Origin: an uncultured bacterium
GTDB taxonomy: Bacteria; Pseudomonadota; Alphaproteobacteria; Rhodospirillales; Rhodospirillaceae
Direction: 5' to 3'
NCBI GenBank assembly: GCA_903896775.1
Contig: CAITZE010000420.1
Coordinates: forward strand, 1-30,568
Length of the DNA: 30,568 bases
Shown here: positions 14,813-22,934 of the stretch, one piece after another
Numbering within the stretch: the stretch's first letter is position 1
How the letters are laid out: each line of letters starts with the position of its first letter
Notes under the pieces: generated by a model
Told to the model about the DNA's origin: nothing
What the model saw: the letters and a program-made list of their open reading frames with translations, nothing else
Databases searched by the model: none
Made by a program: the position numbers and the translations under genes

Positions 14813-15537
14813 GCGGCACCGTCAGACTTGATCGCCTGTTGGCCAACTTGGGATACGGCTCACGCAACGAGATGCAGCAACTCGCGCGGGCTGGTGTTGT
14901 AAATTTGGACGGCGCACCAATTAAAGATGCAAGCCTGCGGATTGCGCTTACGCCCGATCTGCCGGCGCGTCTAAATATCGATGGGGAGTCGCTCGATCCA
15001 TTGCCCGGTTTGGCGCTGATGCTGCACAAGCCGCTGGGTGTGACCTGCTCACATAAGGAAGTCGGGCGCTTAGTCTACGATCTGTTGCCCTCGCGTTGGC
15101 GAAGTCGCGATCCGGCGCTCTCGACTGTCGGACGGCTCGATAAGGAAACTTCGGGTCTTCTTCTGTTGACGGACGACGGTGCGTTGCTGCACCGAATCAT
15201 CTCGCCCAAACATCACGTAGCCAAACATTACGTGGCGACATTAGCGCGGCCTCTTCAAGGCAATGAAGCTGAACTGTTTGCCTCAGGTACTTTAATGTTG
15301 GAGGGGGAAACTAAACCTCTGTCTCCCGCTGTCATGGAGACACTCTCGCCGACTTCTGCGCGGCTGGTCGTCACCGAGGGCCGCTATCATCAAGTGCGCA
15401 GGATGTTTGCCGCTGCGGGCAATCACGTCGAGGCCTTGCACCGCGACCGTGTTGGGGCACTTACACTTTCGGCGGAGCTCGGTCCCGGTGAGTACCGGCA
15501 ACTAAGCCCCGCCGATATAGCGGCGATATTCTCTTAA
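14809..15537 (+). CDS. rsuA: 16S rRNA pseudouridine synthase, RsuA family
   Basis: The 242-aa protein has an N-terminal S4 RNA-binding domain (about 1-60: RLDRLLANLGYGSRNE, RAGVVNLDG) followed by the RsuA/RluB/E/F catalytic domain with GRLDKETSGLLLLTDDG, in which D111 is the catalytic aspartate, and EGRYHQVRRMFAAAGNHVEALHR. RsuA makes pseudouridine 516 in 16S rRNA. RluB or RluE type activity cannot be fully excluded from sequence alone. The start is GTG 14809, overlapping the methyltransferase stop as GTGA. It converges on the creatininase-like gene with 18 bp between stops. Confidence 0.88.
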   Translation: MSGTVRLDRLLANLGYGSRNEMQQLARAGVVNLDGAPIKDASLRIALTPDLPARLNIDGESLDPLPGLALMLHKPLGVTCSHKEVGRLVYDLLPSRWRSRDPALSTVGRLDKETSGLLLLTDDGALLHRIISPKHHVAKHYVATLARPLQGNEAELFASGTLMLEGETKPLSPAVMETLSPTSARLVVTEGRYHQVRRMFAAAGNHVEALHRDRVGALTLSAELGPGEYRQLSPADIAAIFS

Positions 15538-15555
15538 AGAGAGTTCAACGCACGA

Positions 15556-16422
15556 TTATTTTTTCTGTGGAATGAACTCGTTAATCTGCTTAACCGCGTA
15601 ATCGACCTTCATATCGAAGCGGACTTTGCCGACTTCTGCATTTGAGCGGCGACCGTCGCCAACGATGCCATTGTGCGGATCGTTAGGGTCGTTTTTGGCG
15701 GTTTTCCCGTCAACAACAGGCGTTCCGTTGGCGATGGCGATCTTGTCTTTACGCACCCAGGTTCCATCTTCCGTGGCGAGCAATTCGGAAGTGTCGGGAA
15801 TGCCGGCGTGGCCGCTTTCCGGATAGCCTTTGTCTTTCAGGTATTTTTCGTAATCGCGGCGCGCGGTGGTGTAGGGCGCGTCGGCGTAGAAGACGTGGAT
15901 GCCTTGCGGGCTGTACTTGTCGTTCAGCTTCTTGGCGACTTCGGCATAGACGCCGCCATGGGGGGAGGAGCCCCCGCCGTGGTCATTCATCAGCACAACG
16001 TTTTTGAAGCCGGTAACGATGGCCTGTTCGGAAATCCGCTCCAGAGTCTGGCGAAGAATGTCATCGGTAATGCCAATCGTACCCGGAAATTCCGCGCTGG
16101 CTTCGTTCGGCGTGAAGGGGAGCACCGGCATCGCAATAGCGTTGCCAAGCTTCAAGGCGATAGCTTTCACAATCAGCGGCGACAGCAGGTTGTGACCGCC
16201 GTTGACGTTTTGCGGACCACGTTGCTCGGTTCCGCCGGTATAAAACAGCGCGGTGGTTTTACCAGCTGCGAGAGCCGCCTTTACTTCCGGCCAGGTCATT
16301 TTCTCGAACTCGACCAGTTCTTTGGATTTCGGCGGGCCAGCTATGCCGGCATAAGCCGGCGCTCCGCAAATGCCAGCAGCCGTCAGCGCAATTGCCAGGC
16401 CGAGTGTCGGAATAAAACGCAT
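15556..16422 (-). CDS. Exported creatininase-family hydrolase
   Basis: The 288-aa precursor has a signal peptide (residues 1-25, IALTAAGICGAPAYAG) and a creatininase-family amidohydrolase fold. The metal-site segment reads GGTEQRGPQNVNGGHN (64-78): the usual glutamate is kept (E66), but the EQHGP histidine is arginine and the later Asp is His (H77), a GxHN form I associate with exported relatives. MNDHGGGSSPHGG (145-157) supplies H148, and HAGIPDTSELL completes the site. ATG 16422 is chosen for GGGAGG eight bases upstream and because the signal peptide begins there. It is last in the exported-protein cluster, 114 bp after its neighbour. The substrate is unknown, probably an amide or lactam in the periplasm. 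Confidence 0.85.
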   Translation of the reverse strand: MRFIPTLGLAIALTAAGICGAPAYAGIAGPPKSKELVEFEKMTWPEVKAALAAGKTTALFYTGGTEQRGPQNVNGGHNLLSPLIVKAIALKLGNAIAMPVLPFTPNEASAEFPGTIGITDDILRQTLERISEQAIVTGFKNVVLMNDHGGGSSPHGGVYAEVAKKLNDKYSPQGIHVFYADAPYTTARRDYEKYLKDKGYPESGHAGIPDTSELLATEDGTWVRKDKIAIANGTPVVDGKTAKNDPNDPHNGIVGDGRRSNAEVGKVRFDMKVDYAVKQINEFIPQKK

Positions 16423-16463
16423 CGTCCATCCTCCCAAGATAATGACGTTACACGTAAGACGAT

Positions 16464-16499
16464 CCGGACTGCGGCGTAAAGTGATGCGCCGCAGTCCGG
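16464..16499 (-). terminator. Strong hairpin between the 384-aa gene and the creatininase gene
   Basis: CCGGACTGCGGCG (16464-16476) and CGCCGCAGTCCGG (16487-16499) form a perfect 13-bp stem with a 10-base loop. No T-run follows on either strand, so it could be a partial terminator or an RNA-processing and stability element that sets the last gene's expression below the rest of the cluster. Confidence 0.55.
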
Positions 16500-16536
16500 T
16501 CAATGGCAGAAAGAAACGTGATAAGAAATCGTAGCG

Positions 16537-17691
16537 CTACTGATGGCTCTCCGCGACTTTGGTTTCCGCGGAGATGGCGGCTGCCTTTGCGGGTGCTTTT
16601 GCCGCCGGCGTGCCTTCGGTGACGGTTTTGTCCGGATGCTTGATGAAGACCTGTGTGAGCTTCACCTTCAGCGCCATGGAAATGGCATGGTTCTCACCGC
16701 CGTCTGGATCCGGTTTGTAGTCGGCCATCTTGCGCATGGCGCGATAGATCGACGCTGTTGATGCTGCGCCGTAAGCTTGGTGATGGGTGGAGCGCTGCGT
16801 GTTGGTGGCGATCTTCCAGTCGTCGACGTCCATGTACCCGCCCATCATGCCTTCGGCATGATCGGGGGTGAGGGCCAGGCGCCAGCGCGTTTTGTAGTAG
16901 CGGATATCGGCGATGCTGCGGCCGTTGCCGGCTGACGGCATAACGTAATCGGCGCCGTCTGTGGTGAGGACCCCATTGACGATCTTGCCGTGGAATTTCG
17001 AGATGAAGACTTTGCCCCAGCGCATATCAAGGCGCTGCGTGCCGGCGGTAAGATATTGCTGGCCAGTGGCGTCGGTCATGACACGATCGATGCCGCGATA
17101 GGTGGTCAGCGTCACGTCGTCGTCGTTCTCGAGGCTGTCGACGTCGGTAAGTTCGATGACGACGATGTTGTAAGGATATTTGCGCCAGTTATTGAAGGCA
17201 CCGAGGTTATAGGACGACGAGCGGTAATTCGGCACGCAACCCCAAGCGCGTTGAAGCTGGTTGTCGATGCCCTTCTCGCCATCGGGGCTGGTGAAATCGT
17301 TGGGACCGACTTTGTCGTCGAGGTTGAGGCCGATGGAGGTGTTGCCCACCGCATACTGATAGGGAATGCGGTCGTCCTTCTTGGGCCACCAGATGTCGCC
17401 TTCGCGCTCGAGCTGAGTATCGACGATGGGATACTTCACGCCGGGCTTTTCCGGGAACAAGATCTTGAATTGCTCGCGCGGGCCTTCGTTCAGTCCACCC
17501 GGGCACTCTTTCTTGCCATCCGGGGTGTCCCAGATCGCTTTGTATTCTGTGGTCATCACATAGCCGATGGAGCGGTTCTGGATCGGGCCCGTCGACAAGG
17601 CAGCATCGGCAGCGATAGCAGTCGAGACAAACGGCGCGATCCCACTCATCAGTGCGGCAACGCCGAGGATAGAACCCAAATGTTTAGCCAT
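16537..17691 (-). CDS. Unrecognised exported protein (384 aa) in the DUF1592/DUF1552 cluster
   Basis: I do not recognise a named family. The product has a signal peptide (KHLGSILGVAALMSGIAPFVS, ending near AIAADA), so it is exported. The mature part is rich in aromatic, Asp and Gly residues (IWDTPDGKKECPGG, DIWWPKKDDRIPYQYAVGNTS, WGCVPNYRSSSYNLG) with two cysteines, and ends in an Ala/Pro/Lys tail. ATG 17691 is preferred over ATG 17697 because GGTGGAG is seven bases upstream of the former. It starts 24 bp after the repeat-protein stop, so it is co-transcribed. The function can only be guessed from its partners. Confidence 0.85.
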   Translation of the reverse strand: MAKHLGSILGVAALMSGIAPFVSTAIAADAALSTGPIQNRSIGYVMTTEYKAIWDTPDGKKECPGGLNEGPREQFKILFPEKPGVKYPIVDTQLEREGDIWWPKKDDRIPYQYAVGNTSIGLNLDDKVGPNDFTSPDGEKGIDNQLQRAWGCVPNYRSSSYNLGAFNNWRKYPYNIVVIELTDVDSLENDDDVTLTTYRGIDRVMTDATGQQYLTAGTQRLDMRWGKVFISKFHGKIVNGVLTTDGADYVMPSAGNGRSIADIRYYKTRWRLALTPDHAEGMMGGYMDVDDWKIATNTQRSTHHQAYGAASTASIYRAMRKMADYKPDPDGGENHAISMALKVKLTQVFIKHPDKTVTEGTPAAKAPAKAAAISAETKVAESHQ

Positions 17692-17715
17692 GGTCATTCT
17701 CCACCTGATGATCTG

Positions 17716-19056
17716 TTAACGACCCTGGAACTCTTCGCGGAGCCAGAAGGGTCTATAGCCGTTACGTGCGCCGTAAAATTCGCCCCACGCTCCGGCCTTC
17801 ACCGTGCCGGGGATATCTTCGGCAAAGGTGTAAACCGGCCGGTCACGATAGGCCCACACGTGCAGGGACTGCGTGCCGGCGTGCGGACGATGACCCGTGG
17901 CAGGGTCAATATCCATCACCGTCCAAGTTTTATTGACGGCTTTCTCATCCTTGCCGGCGACCACATAAGGAAAATTCTTGGCGCAACGGATCGGATCGCC
18001 GCCGCCGCAGACCGAGTAACGATACTCTTGCGGTGTGTCGGGATGATCGCAGGCTAACTGGTCGAGGGCATCGTCGCCGCAATTGTAGACATAGATGGCG
18101 TGGCCTTTAGCATCGGCCAGCACGATGCCGCCCGGTGTTTCTTGAGTCGTGAAGCTCTTCGGCGGAGCCGGTGCGCGTTGTGTAAACACGACATTCCAGC
18201 CCTGCACGTCGAGGCCCTCTTGAGCGCCCGGACCCGGGTCTTCTGAATACGTGTACAGCGGCTTCTTGCGGAAAGCCCACTGCTTCACACCCGGCTTGCG
18301 CTCGACGATCGTCCAGTCTTGACGCGCAACGACGCCGACTTCCGGAGCCAATACCGGCTTCCACATCTTCTCGCAGGCGTCATAGCAGTTGGATTTATTC
18401 GCACCGTCTTTGTCTGAGGTATAGACAATCACGCCGCCGACGAGGGCAAGCTGATGACCGGAATCGTAGCGCTCGACAATGAATTGACCCGGAATATCCG
18501 CCGGTGGCGTGATCGGAATGCGCTGCACGGGGCCATCGCCGCCGCGGCCGCCGACGTGGGTGCCACCGAGCGGGATGCCAGGCTCGCGGTCCATGTTCGA
18601 GGTGTAAAGAACAAAGCCTTCGTAGGCCCATTGTTTGGTCTTGTCGCGGCGATTGATCAGCGTCCATTTGCCGATAGGCTTGGCATCGGCCGGAGCAATC
18701 ACCGGCGGCCAGGCTTCGACGCATGTCGGACGAGTATCAAGCTCTGGTAATTCCAATCCCGCCGGATAAGGGCTCATGAACCCTTCGTTGACGGTGGTCT
18801 TGGTGTTGTCGCAGGCCGACATGCTGGTGCGTACGTCGCCGGTGCCGCCGTTGCGCAGTTCCTTGCGCGGCCATTGGTAAACCGGTTTGCCGTCCGCCAG
18901 TGTGTAGATAGGGCCTTCAAGCTCCGAGATCATGACCTTGAATCCCGGCGGTGTCGGCTCTTGCACATAGGCTTGCGTCGGTTCGGCGGCTTGCGCCGCT
19001 CCGGCAAAGCAGATGCCGGCGAGGGCCAGCGCCTGTATCAATCGAACATTTTTCAT
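17716..19056 (-). CDS. Exported three-repeat protein of the Yx(FWY)xxD (COG4315-like) type
   Basis: The 446-aa precursor has a signal peptide (MKNVRLIQALALAGICFAGA, ending AQA). The mature part contains three similar units at about 40-165, 195-280 and 305-420. Each has a short strand pair (GPIYTLADGKPVY, GGVIVYTSDKDG, GHAIYVYNCGDD), a cysteine-containing segment (CDNTK, NCYDACEKMW, CGGGDPIRC), then W-T-x-x-x-R and a closing QWAYxGxxLYT, QWAFRKKPLYTY or VWAYRDRPVYTF motif with D near the end. This pattern matches the secreted repeat lipoproteins of COG4315, but no lipobox Cys is at the signal end. ATG 19056 follows AAGGA by about 11 bases and starts the signal peptide. Confidence 0.85.
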   Translation of the reverse strand: MKNVRLIQALALAGICFAGAAQAAEPTQAYVQEPTPPGFKVMISELEGPIYTLADGKPVYQWPRKELRNGGTGDVRTSMSACDNTKTTVNEGFMSPYPAGLELPELDTRPTCVEAWPPVIAPADAKPIGKWTLINRRDKTKQWAYEGFVLYTSNMDREPGIPLGGTHVGGRGGDGPVQRIPITPPADIPGQFIVERYDSGHQLALVGGVIVYTSDKDGANKSNCYDACEKMWKPVLAPEVGVVARQDWTIVERKPGVKQWAFRKKPLYTYSEDPGPGAQEGLDVQGWNVVFTQRAPAPPKSFTTQETPGGIVLADAKGHAIYVYNCGDDALDQLACDHPDTPQEYRYSVCGGGDPIRCAKNFPYVVAGKDEKAVNKTWTVMDIDPATGHRPHAGTQSLHVWAYRDRPVYTFAEDIPGTVKAGAWGEFYGARNGYRPFWLREEFQGR

Positions 19057-19097
19057 CTTGTGTGCTCGTTCCTTTTGCACCTTTTTCAGGGCGCGGA

Positions 19098-20429
19098 TCA
19101 GACCATGATCTCGCTGACTTCTTTGTCAGTGGCGTTACTGCGTGTGCCCCATGATTTCACATCGACGCCCATCAGGCGTTGGATGGTGAAGCCAAGGCGC
19201 GCCGTCGTTGCGCCGTCCATTTTGAGATGCAGGCCGTTCTTGATCTTTCCGCCGCAACGTCCGGCGATCATAGCCGCCATATTGTCGAGGCTGTGAACAC
19301 GGGCGTAACCGTGATCGGTAAAGGCATAGATCAGAGAATTGTCGAGAAGCGTGCCGTCGCCTTCCTTCACTTTGGAGAAGGCCTCGACGTGATAGGCCCA
19401 AGCTTCCATGGAACGGCGCGTAAACCAGGAACACTGTTCCTGATAGCCCAGGGGGCCGACAGGCTCTTCATGTGTCGTGGTGTGGTGAGGCTTCTCGAAA
19501 CCGGTGCGGGTCGTGTTCGCCTGAGCGCTTGAATAGTTCATGGTGAAGATGCGGGTTTGATCGCAGGCCGCAGCCATTACCAGAAGGTCGGTCATCATCT
19601 TATGGCGGATGGCCATCAGATCGACTTCTGCGCCCGGCGCCGGATCGTCCGAGATTTCTTTCGGCGCAATGCAGGCCGGAATCGGTTCGGGCTTCGTGAG
19701 CTGTTGGTCGAACTGCTTTTCCAACTGGCGCAAGCCCGTCATGTATTGATCGAGACGTTGTTTGTCGGACGCGCCGATTTCGCCTTCCAAGCCCTTCACT
19801 TCATCCATGACGCCGGACAGCACGCTTTTGCGCACCATCAGACGCGGGTTCGGTTTGAACTCCGGCGCGTTGGGATCTTGGAAGCTGGGTCCGAACAAAC
19901 GGGTGTAGAAATTCAGCGGAGACGCGTCGGGCGGGGTCGGCGAGTTGGCGCTTTCGTAGGAAACGGTCGAGCGCGCATCGCCCGTGCAGCATACGGTCAG
20001 GTTCTTGAAGCGTGTGGTGCGGCCTTTTTGGTTGGAGATCGTGTGATCGAGCGTCGTGCCGGGTTTGTCGCCACCGGACGCGGGCGATTGGCCGGTCGCG
20101 TTGATAACCCAGCCGGTGTAATGGCAAAGGTTGGGATCGCCGTCACGGAAAGCGGTGAGGCCCGTGAACAGATTAATGTGCTGGCTAACGTTCTTCCACG
20201 ACACGATTTCTTCCGGCAGGTCGTAGCCCATGCCGGTTTTCTTCGGCACGAAGATCGACTGATTCATGCCGAGGCCCCAGAACCAGCTGCCGAAGCGCAC
20301 CGGCATTTTGCGGCCGTCGGCGAAAGCTGTGCCGTTGGTGTTCAGGTAGCAATCCAGGAGAGGAAGGGCGAGGGATACGGCAGTGCCGCCAACCATACCG
20401 CGTAAAACACGACGTCTTGAAATAGGCAT
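19098..20429 (-). CDS. DUF1552 protein, Tat-exported
   Basis: The 443-aa protein starts MPISRRRVLRGMVGG, a twin-arginine signal (SRRRVL), so it is folded before export. It matches the DUF1552 family, alkaline-phosphatase-fold proteins of unknown activity: RFGSWFWGLGMNQSIFVPKK, HTGx-type CHYTGWVINATG, LDHTISNQKG, AACDQTRIFTMNYSSAQ and DHGYARVHSLDNMAAMIAGRCGGKIKNGLHL. Such genes usually pair with DUF1592 or related genes, as here. AAGGA lies eight bases before ATG 20429. The gene starts 15 bp after the DUF1592 stop and ends 41 bp before the repeat protein. Intact length; substrate unknown. Confidence 0.92.
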   Translation of the reverse strand: MPISRRRVLRGMVGGTAVSLALPLLDCYLNTNGTAFADGRKMPVRFGSWFWGLGMNQSIFVPKKTGMGYDLPEEIVSWKNVSQHINLFTGLTAFRDGDPNLCHYTGWVINATGQSPASGGDKPGTTLDHTISNQKGRTTRFKNLTVCCTGDARSTVSYESANSPTPPDASPLNFYTRLFGPSFQDPNAPEFKPNPRLMVRKSVLSGVMDEVKGLEGEIGASDKQRLDQYMTGLRQLEKQFDQQLTKPEPIPACIAPKEISDDPAPGAEVDLMAIRHKMMTDLLVMAAACDQTRIFTMNYSSAQANTTRTGFEKPHHTTTHEEPVGPLGYQEQCSWFTRRSMEAWAYHVEAFSKVKEGDGTLLDNSLIYAFTDHGYARVHSLDNMAAMIAGRCGGKIKNGLHLKMDGATTARLGFTIQRLMGVDVKSWGTRSNATDKEVSEIMV

Positions 20430-20444
20430 CTTGTTATTCCTTTT

Positions 20445-22196
20445 CTACTGAACGCTCACGGCTGCGGGTGCAGCAAGCACGGCGGCCGTTTTGGTCGGGG
20501 CAGCGTCCTCGCGGATATCCGAGAACGCCGGATTCATAACGATGGAGTGCAGGAGCGGACGCAAGCGATACCCGCCCGCTTCAAACCCCTTATAGAGTGC
20601 GGTCAGCTCGGCAGGCGGCAGCGTGCTGGACGGACTGCCGGTACCATAAGCATAAACGCGCCGCGCAAGGCACTGCGGCACGGCCGGATGGTCGTGCAGC
20701 GCCTGGGCGAGGCCATGGATATCGGTGAAGTTTTTGCCGTCGATTGTGCCGCTGGCATCAATCGGTGAGCCTTTTTCCGCAACCCGATATTGACCGGCGC
20801 CGTCGAAGTTCTCCAACGCGAGGCCGGCGGGATCCATAACTTTATGGCAACCCGCACAGACCGGGTTTTTAAGATGCAAAGCCACGCGGTCGCGTTGCGT
20901 TTTTACGTTGGGGTCGGGATTTTCCAGGGCCGAGAAATCGACGTTGGCGGGCGGGCGCGGTACGATCTGGCAAAGCAGGATTTCGCGCAAAGCCTTGCCG
21001 CGCAGGGTCGGCGAACTGCGTCCCGGATGGGCGTGCGCGGCGAGGAAGGCGATCTGGGTCAACAGACCTTCGCGCGGGCTATCAGCGGGGAACTCATAAG
21101 GAACCCAGCCCGGCGTCGTCGGCAAACGGTAGATCGCGGCGAGAGAAGGCGACAGGAACGTCTCGCGCGTGGTGAAGATGTCGCGATAGTCCTTGTTCTT
21201 CACAACCAGCTGATCGACGACCATGCGCAAGGTTTGTTCGCGGGCGTCCACCACGGCAAGGCCGGTGAATTGCGGATAGATTTGCGCATCTTTAGCGAGG
21301 TTCTTGAAATCGTCGAGTTGCAGCATGTCATCGAAGAAGGCGCGCATGCCGTCTTGCAAACGATCGCTGGCGAGCATGCGATCGACGGTGCGCACAAGGC
21401 CCTTCTGGGTGTGAAGTTCGCCTGATGCGGCGGCTTTCAGCAGAAGGTCGTCAGGTGCGGCGTTCCACAGGAAGAAGCTCAAGCGTGACGCCAAGGAATA
21501 TGAATCGAGGCGCTCATGGCCGGGATGGGTCGGATCGGCCTCGGCGCGTTCGGACACCATCATCACGCGCGGGCTCAGCATAATGCCTTCCAGCGCGACG
21601 TTCAGACCGGCGTAGAAGTCCTTGAGGCGCGTGGCGGCATCGGCCGCTTCGGACACATATTGATCGAGACGCTCGGGCTCCAAGGGACGGCGATAAAGCA
21701 ACCGGCCGACAGAGCTTAAGAATGTGCGGGCGCAAGCGTTATCGGGCGCGTCATCGGCTTTCGGCGTGCAGGGCACGAGGAAATTGCGGTTGTGATCGTT
21801 GACCACTTCGGTCGCCGCGGTCGCTGCGGTCTTTTGATAAAGCTCAAGCTGGCTGGCGCTCACGCCGGCAAAAGAAGCGCCGACGCCAAGCAGACCGTCG
21901 GTGCGCGTCATGGGCGCAAAAGATACCGGCGGGCTGAGGTTGGGGCCAAAGATATAAGAGAGAGTGTTGTGAAGCTGGTCGGCGGTCACAAGACGAAGCC
22001 GCCGGGGCGTGCCGTCAATCTCGACGGTGGTCGAGGCGTCGGCGGTTGCATGGGCTTGCGGCTTATCGGCGACCTTGGTGGCGGGGCCTGAGCAACTTAC
22101 GAGAACCGTTGTTGCGAGCGCGGCGAGCAGGTGTTTTGAAAAGCCCTCTTCGGAACGTAGGGCAGATTGAGTTTTATCGGTCTTAAACAGACGCAA
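20445..22196 (-). CDS. DUF1592/DUF1588-type exported lipoprotein with a CxxCH motif
   Basis: The 583-aa protein has an N-terminal signal with lipobox LVSCSG, so it is a lipoprotein. DUF1587 (RRLRLVTADQLHNTLSYIFG), DUF1592 (SYSLASRLSFFLWNAAPDDLLL), DUF1588 (REGLLTQIAFLAAHAHPGRSSP) and DUF1585 regions follow in order, giving the planctomycete-type cytochrome-like architecture. CAGCHKVMDPAG (codons at 20858-20844, about residues 447-451) is a CxxCH heme-c motif. I chose TTG 22196 because AGGGAGG lies seven bases upstream. First gene of the cluster. A redox or heme-dependent role is a family-level inference; the actual activity is unknown. Confidence 0.88.
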   Translation of the reverse strand: MRLFKTDKTQSALRSEEGFSKHLLAALATTVLVSCSGPATKVADKPQAHATADASTTVEIDGTPRRLRLVTADQLHNTLSYIFGPNLSPPVSFAPMTRTDGLLGVGASFAGVSASQLELYQKTAATAATEVVNDHNRNFLVPCTPKADDAPDNACARTFLSSVGRLLYRRPLEPERLDQYVSEAADAATRLKDFYAGLNVALEGIMLSPRVMMVSERAEADPTHPGHERLDSYSLASRLSFFLWNAAPDDLLLKAAASGELHTQKGLVRTVDRMLASDRLQDGMRAFFDDMLQLDDFKNLAKDAQIYPQFTGLAVVDAREQTLRMVVDQLVVKNKDYRDIFTTRETFLSPSLAAIYRLPTTPGWVPYEFPADSPREGLLTQIAFLAAHAHPGRSSPTLRGKALREILLCQIVPRPPANVDFSALENPDPNVKTQRDRVALHLKNPVCAGCHKVMDPAGLALENFDGAGQYRVAEKGSPIDASGTIDGKNFTDIHGLAQALHDHPAVPQCLARRVYAYGTGSPSSTLPPAELTALYKGFEAGGYRLRPLLHSIVMNPAFSDIREDAAPTKTAAVLAAPAAVSVQ

Positions 22197-22934
22197 GATG
22201 TATCCTCCCTCAGCGGTTTGTCTGAACTTATCGGCACCGCCGTTGCGACGCACATGTCCTCGAATTGTTGATGTTTAACTTTGCGAGCTAAACGCTCCGG
22301 CCGCTCTCCCAAGCAGCTGCTTCCTATTGTGCGAAAACGCAAAAGGAAGCCGTAAACAGGCTACCATTCAGATGACCCGTGCTGACGGGCCTCAATGGAC
22401 TGTAGTCAGTGTTACAGAAAACAATCGAAAGCCCCACATGATTCTGCGTGCGAGCGCGCCGCGTGCTGCTCGCTCTCGCAATTGTGAGGGCGGAGTCAGT
22501 CACACAAATTCCATAGCTGCCGTTGAATCGTATGGAGAGAATATTTCGTTCGGACAACTGCGAGTCTCGGTTTCTTTTTAAATCGTGTTGTGATGGATGA
22601 ATAAAGTCCGCTCATTTATCGAGCATTCGCTTTTTGTGAATAAAAATTGGGCTCTTTATAAAATCGATTTTGTTTTGTGACCTAAAACCAATCCACTATC
22701 GGCAACCCCCGCACATTTCGCGTATGCCTCAGAAATTTGTGCACTGCGGTATGGCCCGCCCGCCCGTTTTGTTCTGAAAGGTCATGTCTAAATGGAAAGC
22801 CGGCTTTGTTTAATCACCCCTCCGTTTCGGTTGCGATCATTATGATATCGCGCACGCGGCGCGGCTGATGTTCAATGCAAGGTGCGCGTGCGCATAGTGC
22901 GGATAACTGGCGGGTAATTGGGGGAGTGATCGTG
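22197..22934. other. Long intergenic region between divergent cluster and CapA gene
   Basis: A 738-bp stretch with no convincing gene: frames here lack ribosome sites and family-like composition. It holds the promoter for CapA (22634-22662, plus), the unseen promoter of the minus-strand cluster, a 12-bp palindrome AAAGCCGGCTTT (22796-22807) and a near-palindrome GATCATTATGATATC around 22836. Much of 22570-22690 is AT-rich, unlike its surroundings. Confidence 0.7.
22634..22662 (+). promoter_or_regulatory. Sigma70-like promoter with a long leader to the CapA gene
   Basis: TTGTGA (22634-22639) and TATAAA (22657-22662) are 17 nt apart, an optimal spacing. The predicted start is near 22669. If it drives the CapA-like gene, the leader is about 265 nt, long enough to hold a regulatory RNA; alternatively it makes an independent small RNA. 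Confidence 0.55.

Noticed and set aside
22327..22581. 84-aa plus-strand frame in the long intergenic region
   Set aside because: No ribosome site, no hydrophobic or family pattern, and a competing minus frame over the same bases; neither is convincing.
22829..22848. Third Fur box near GATCATTATGATATC
   Set aside because: The palindrome is imperfect and the 7-1-7 match is poor compared with the two sites at 9747 and 9804.
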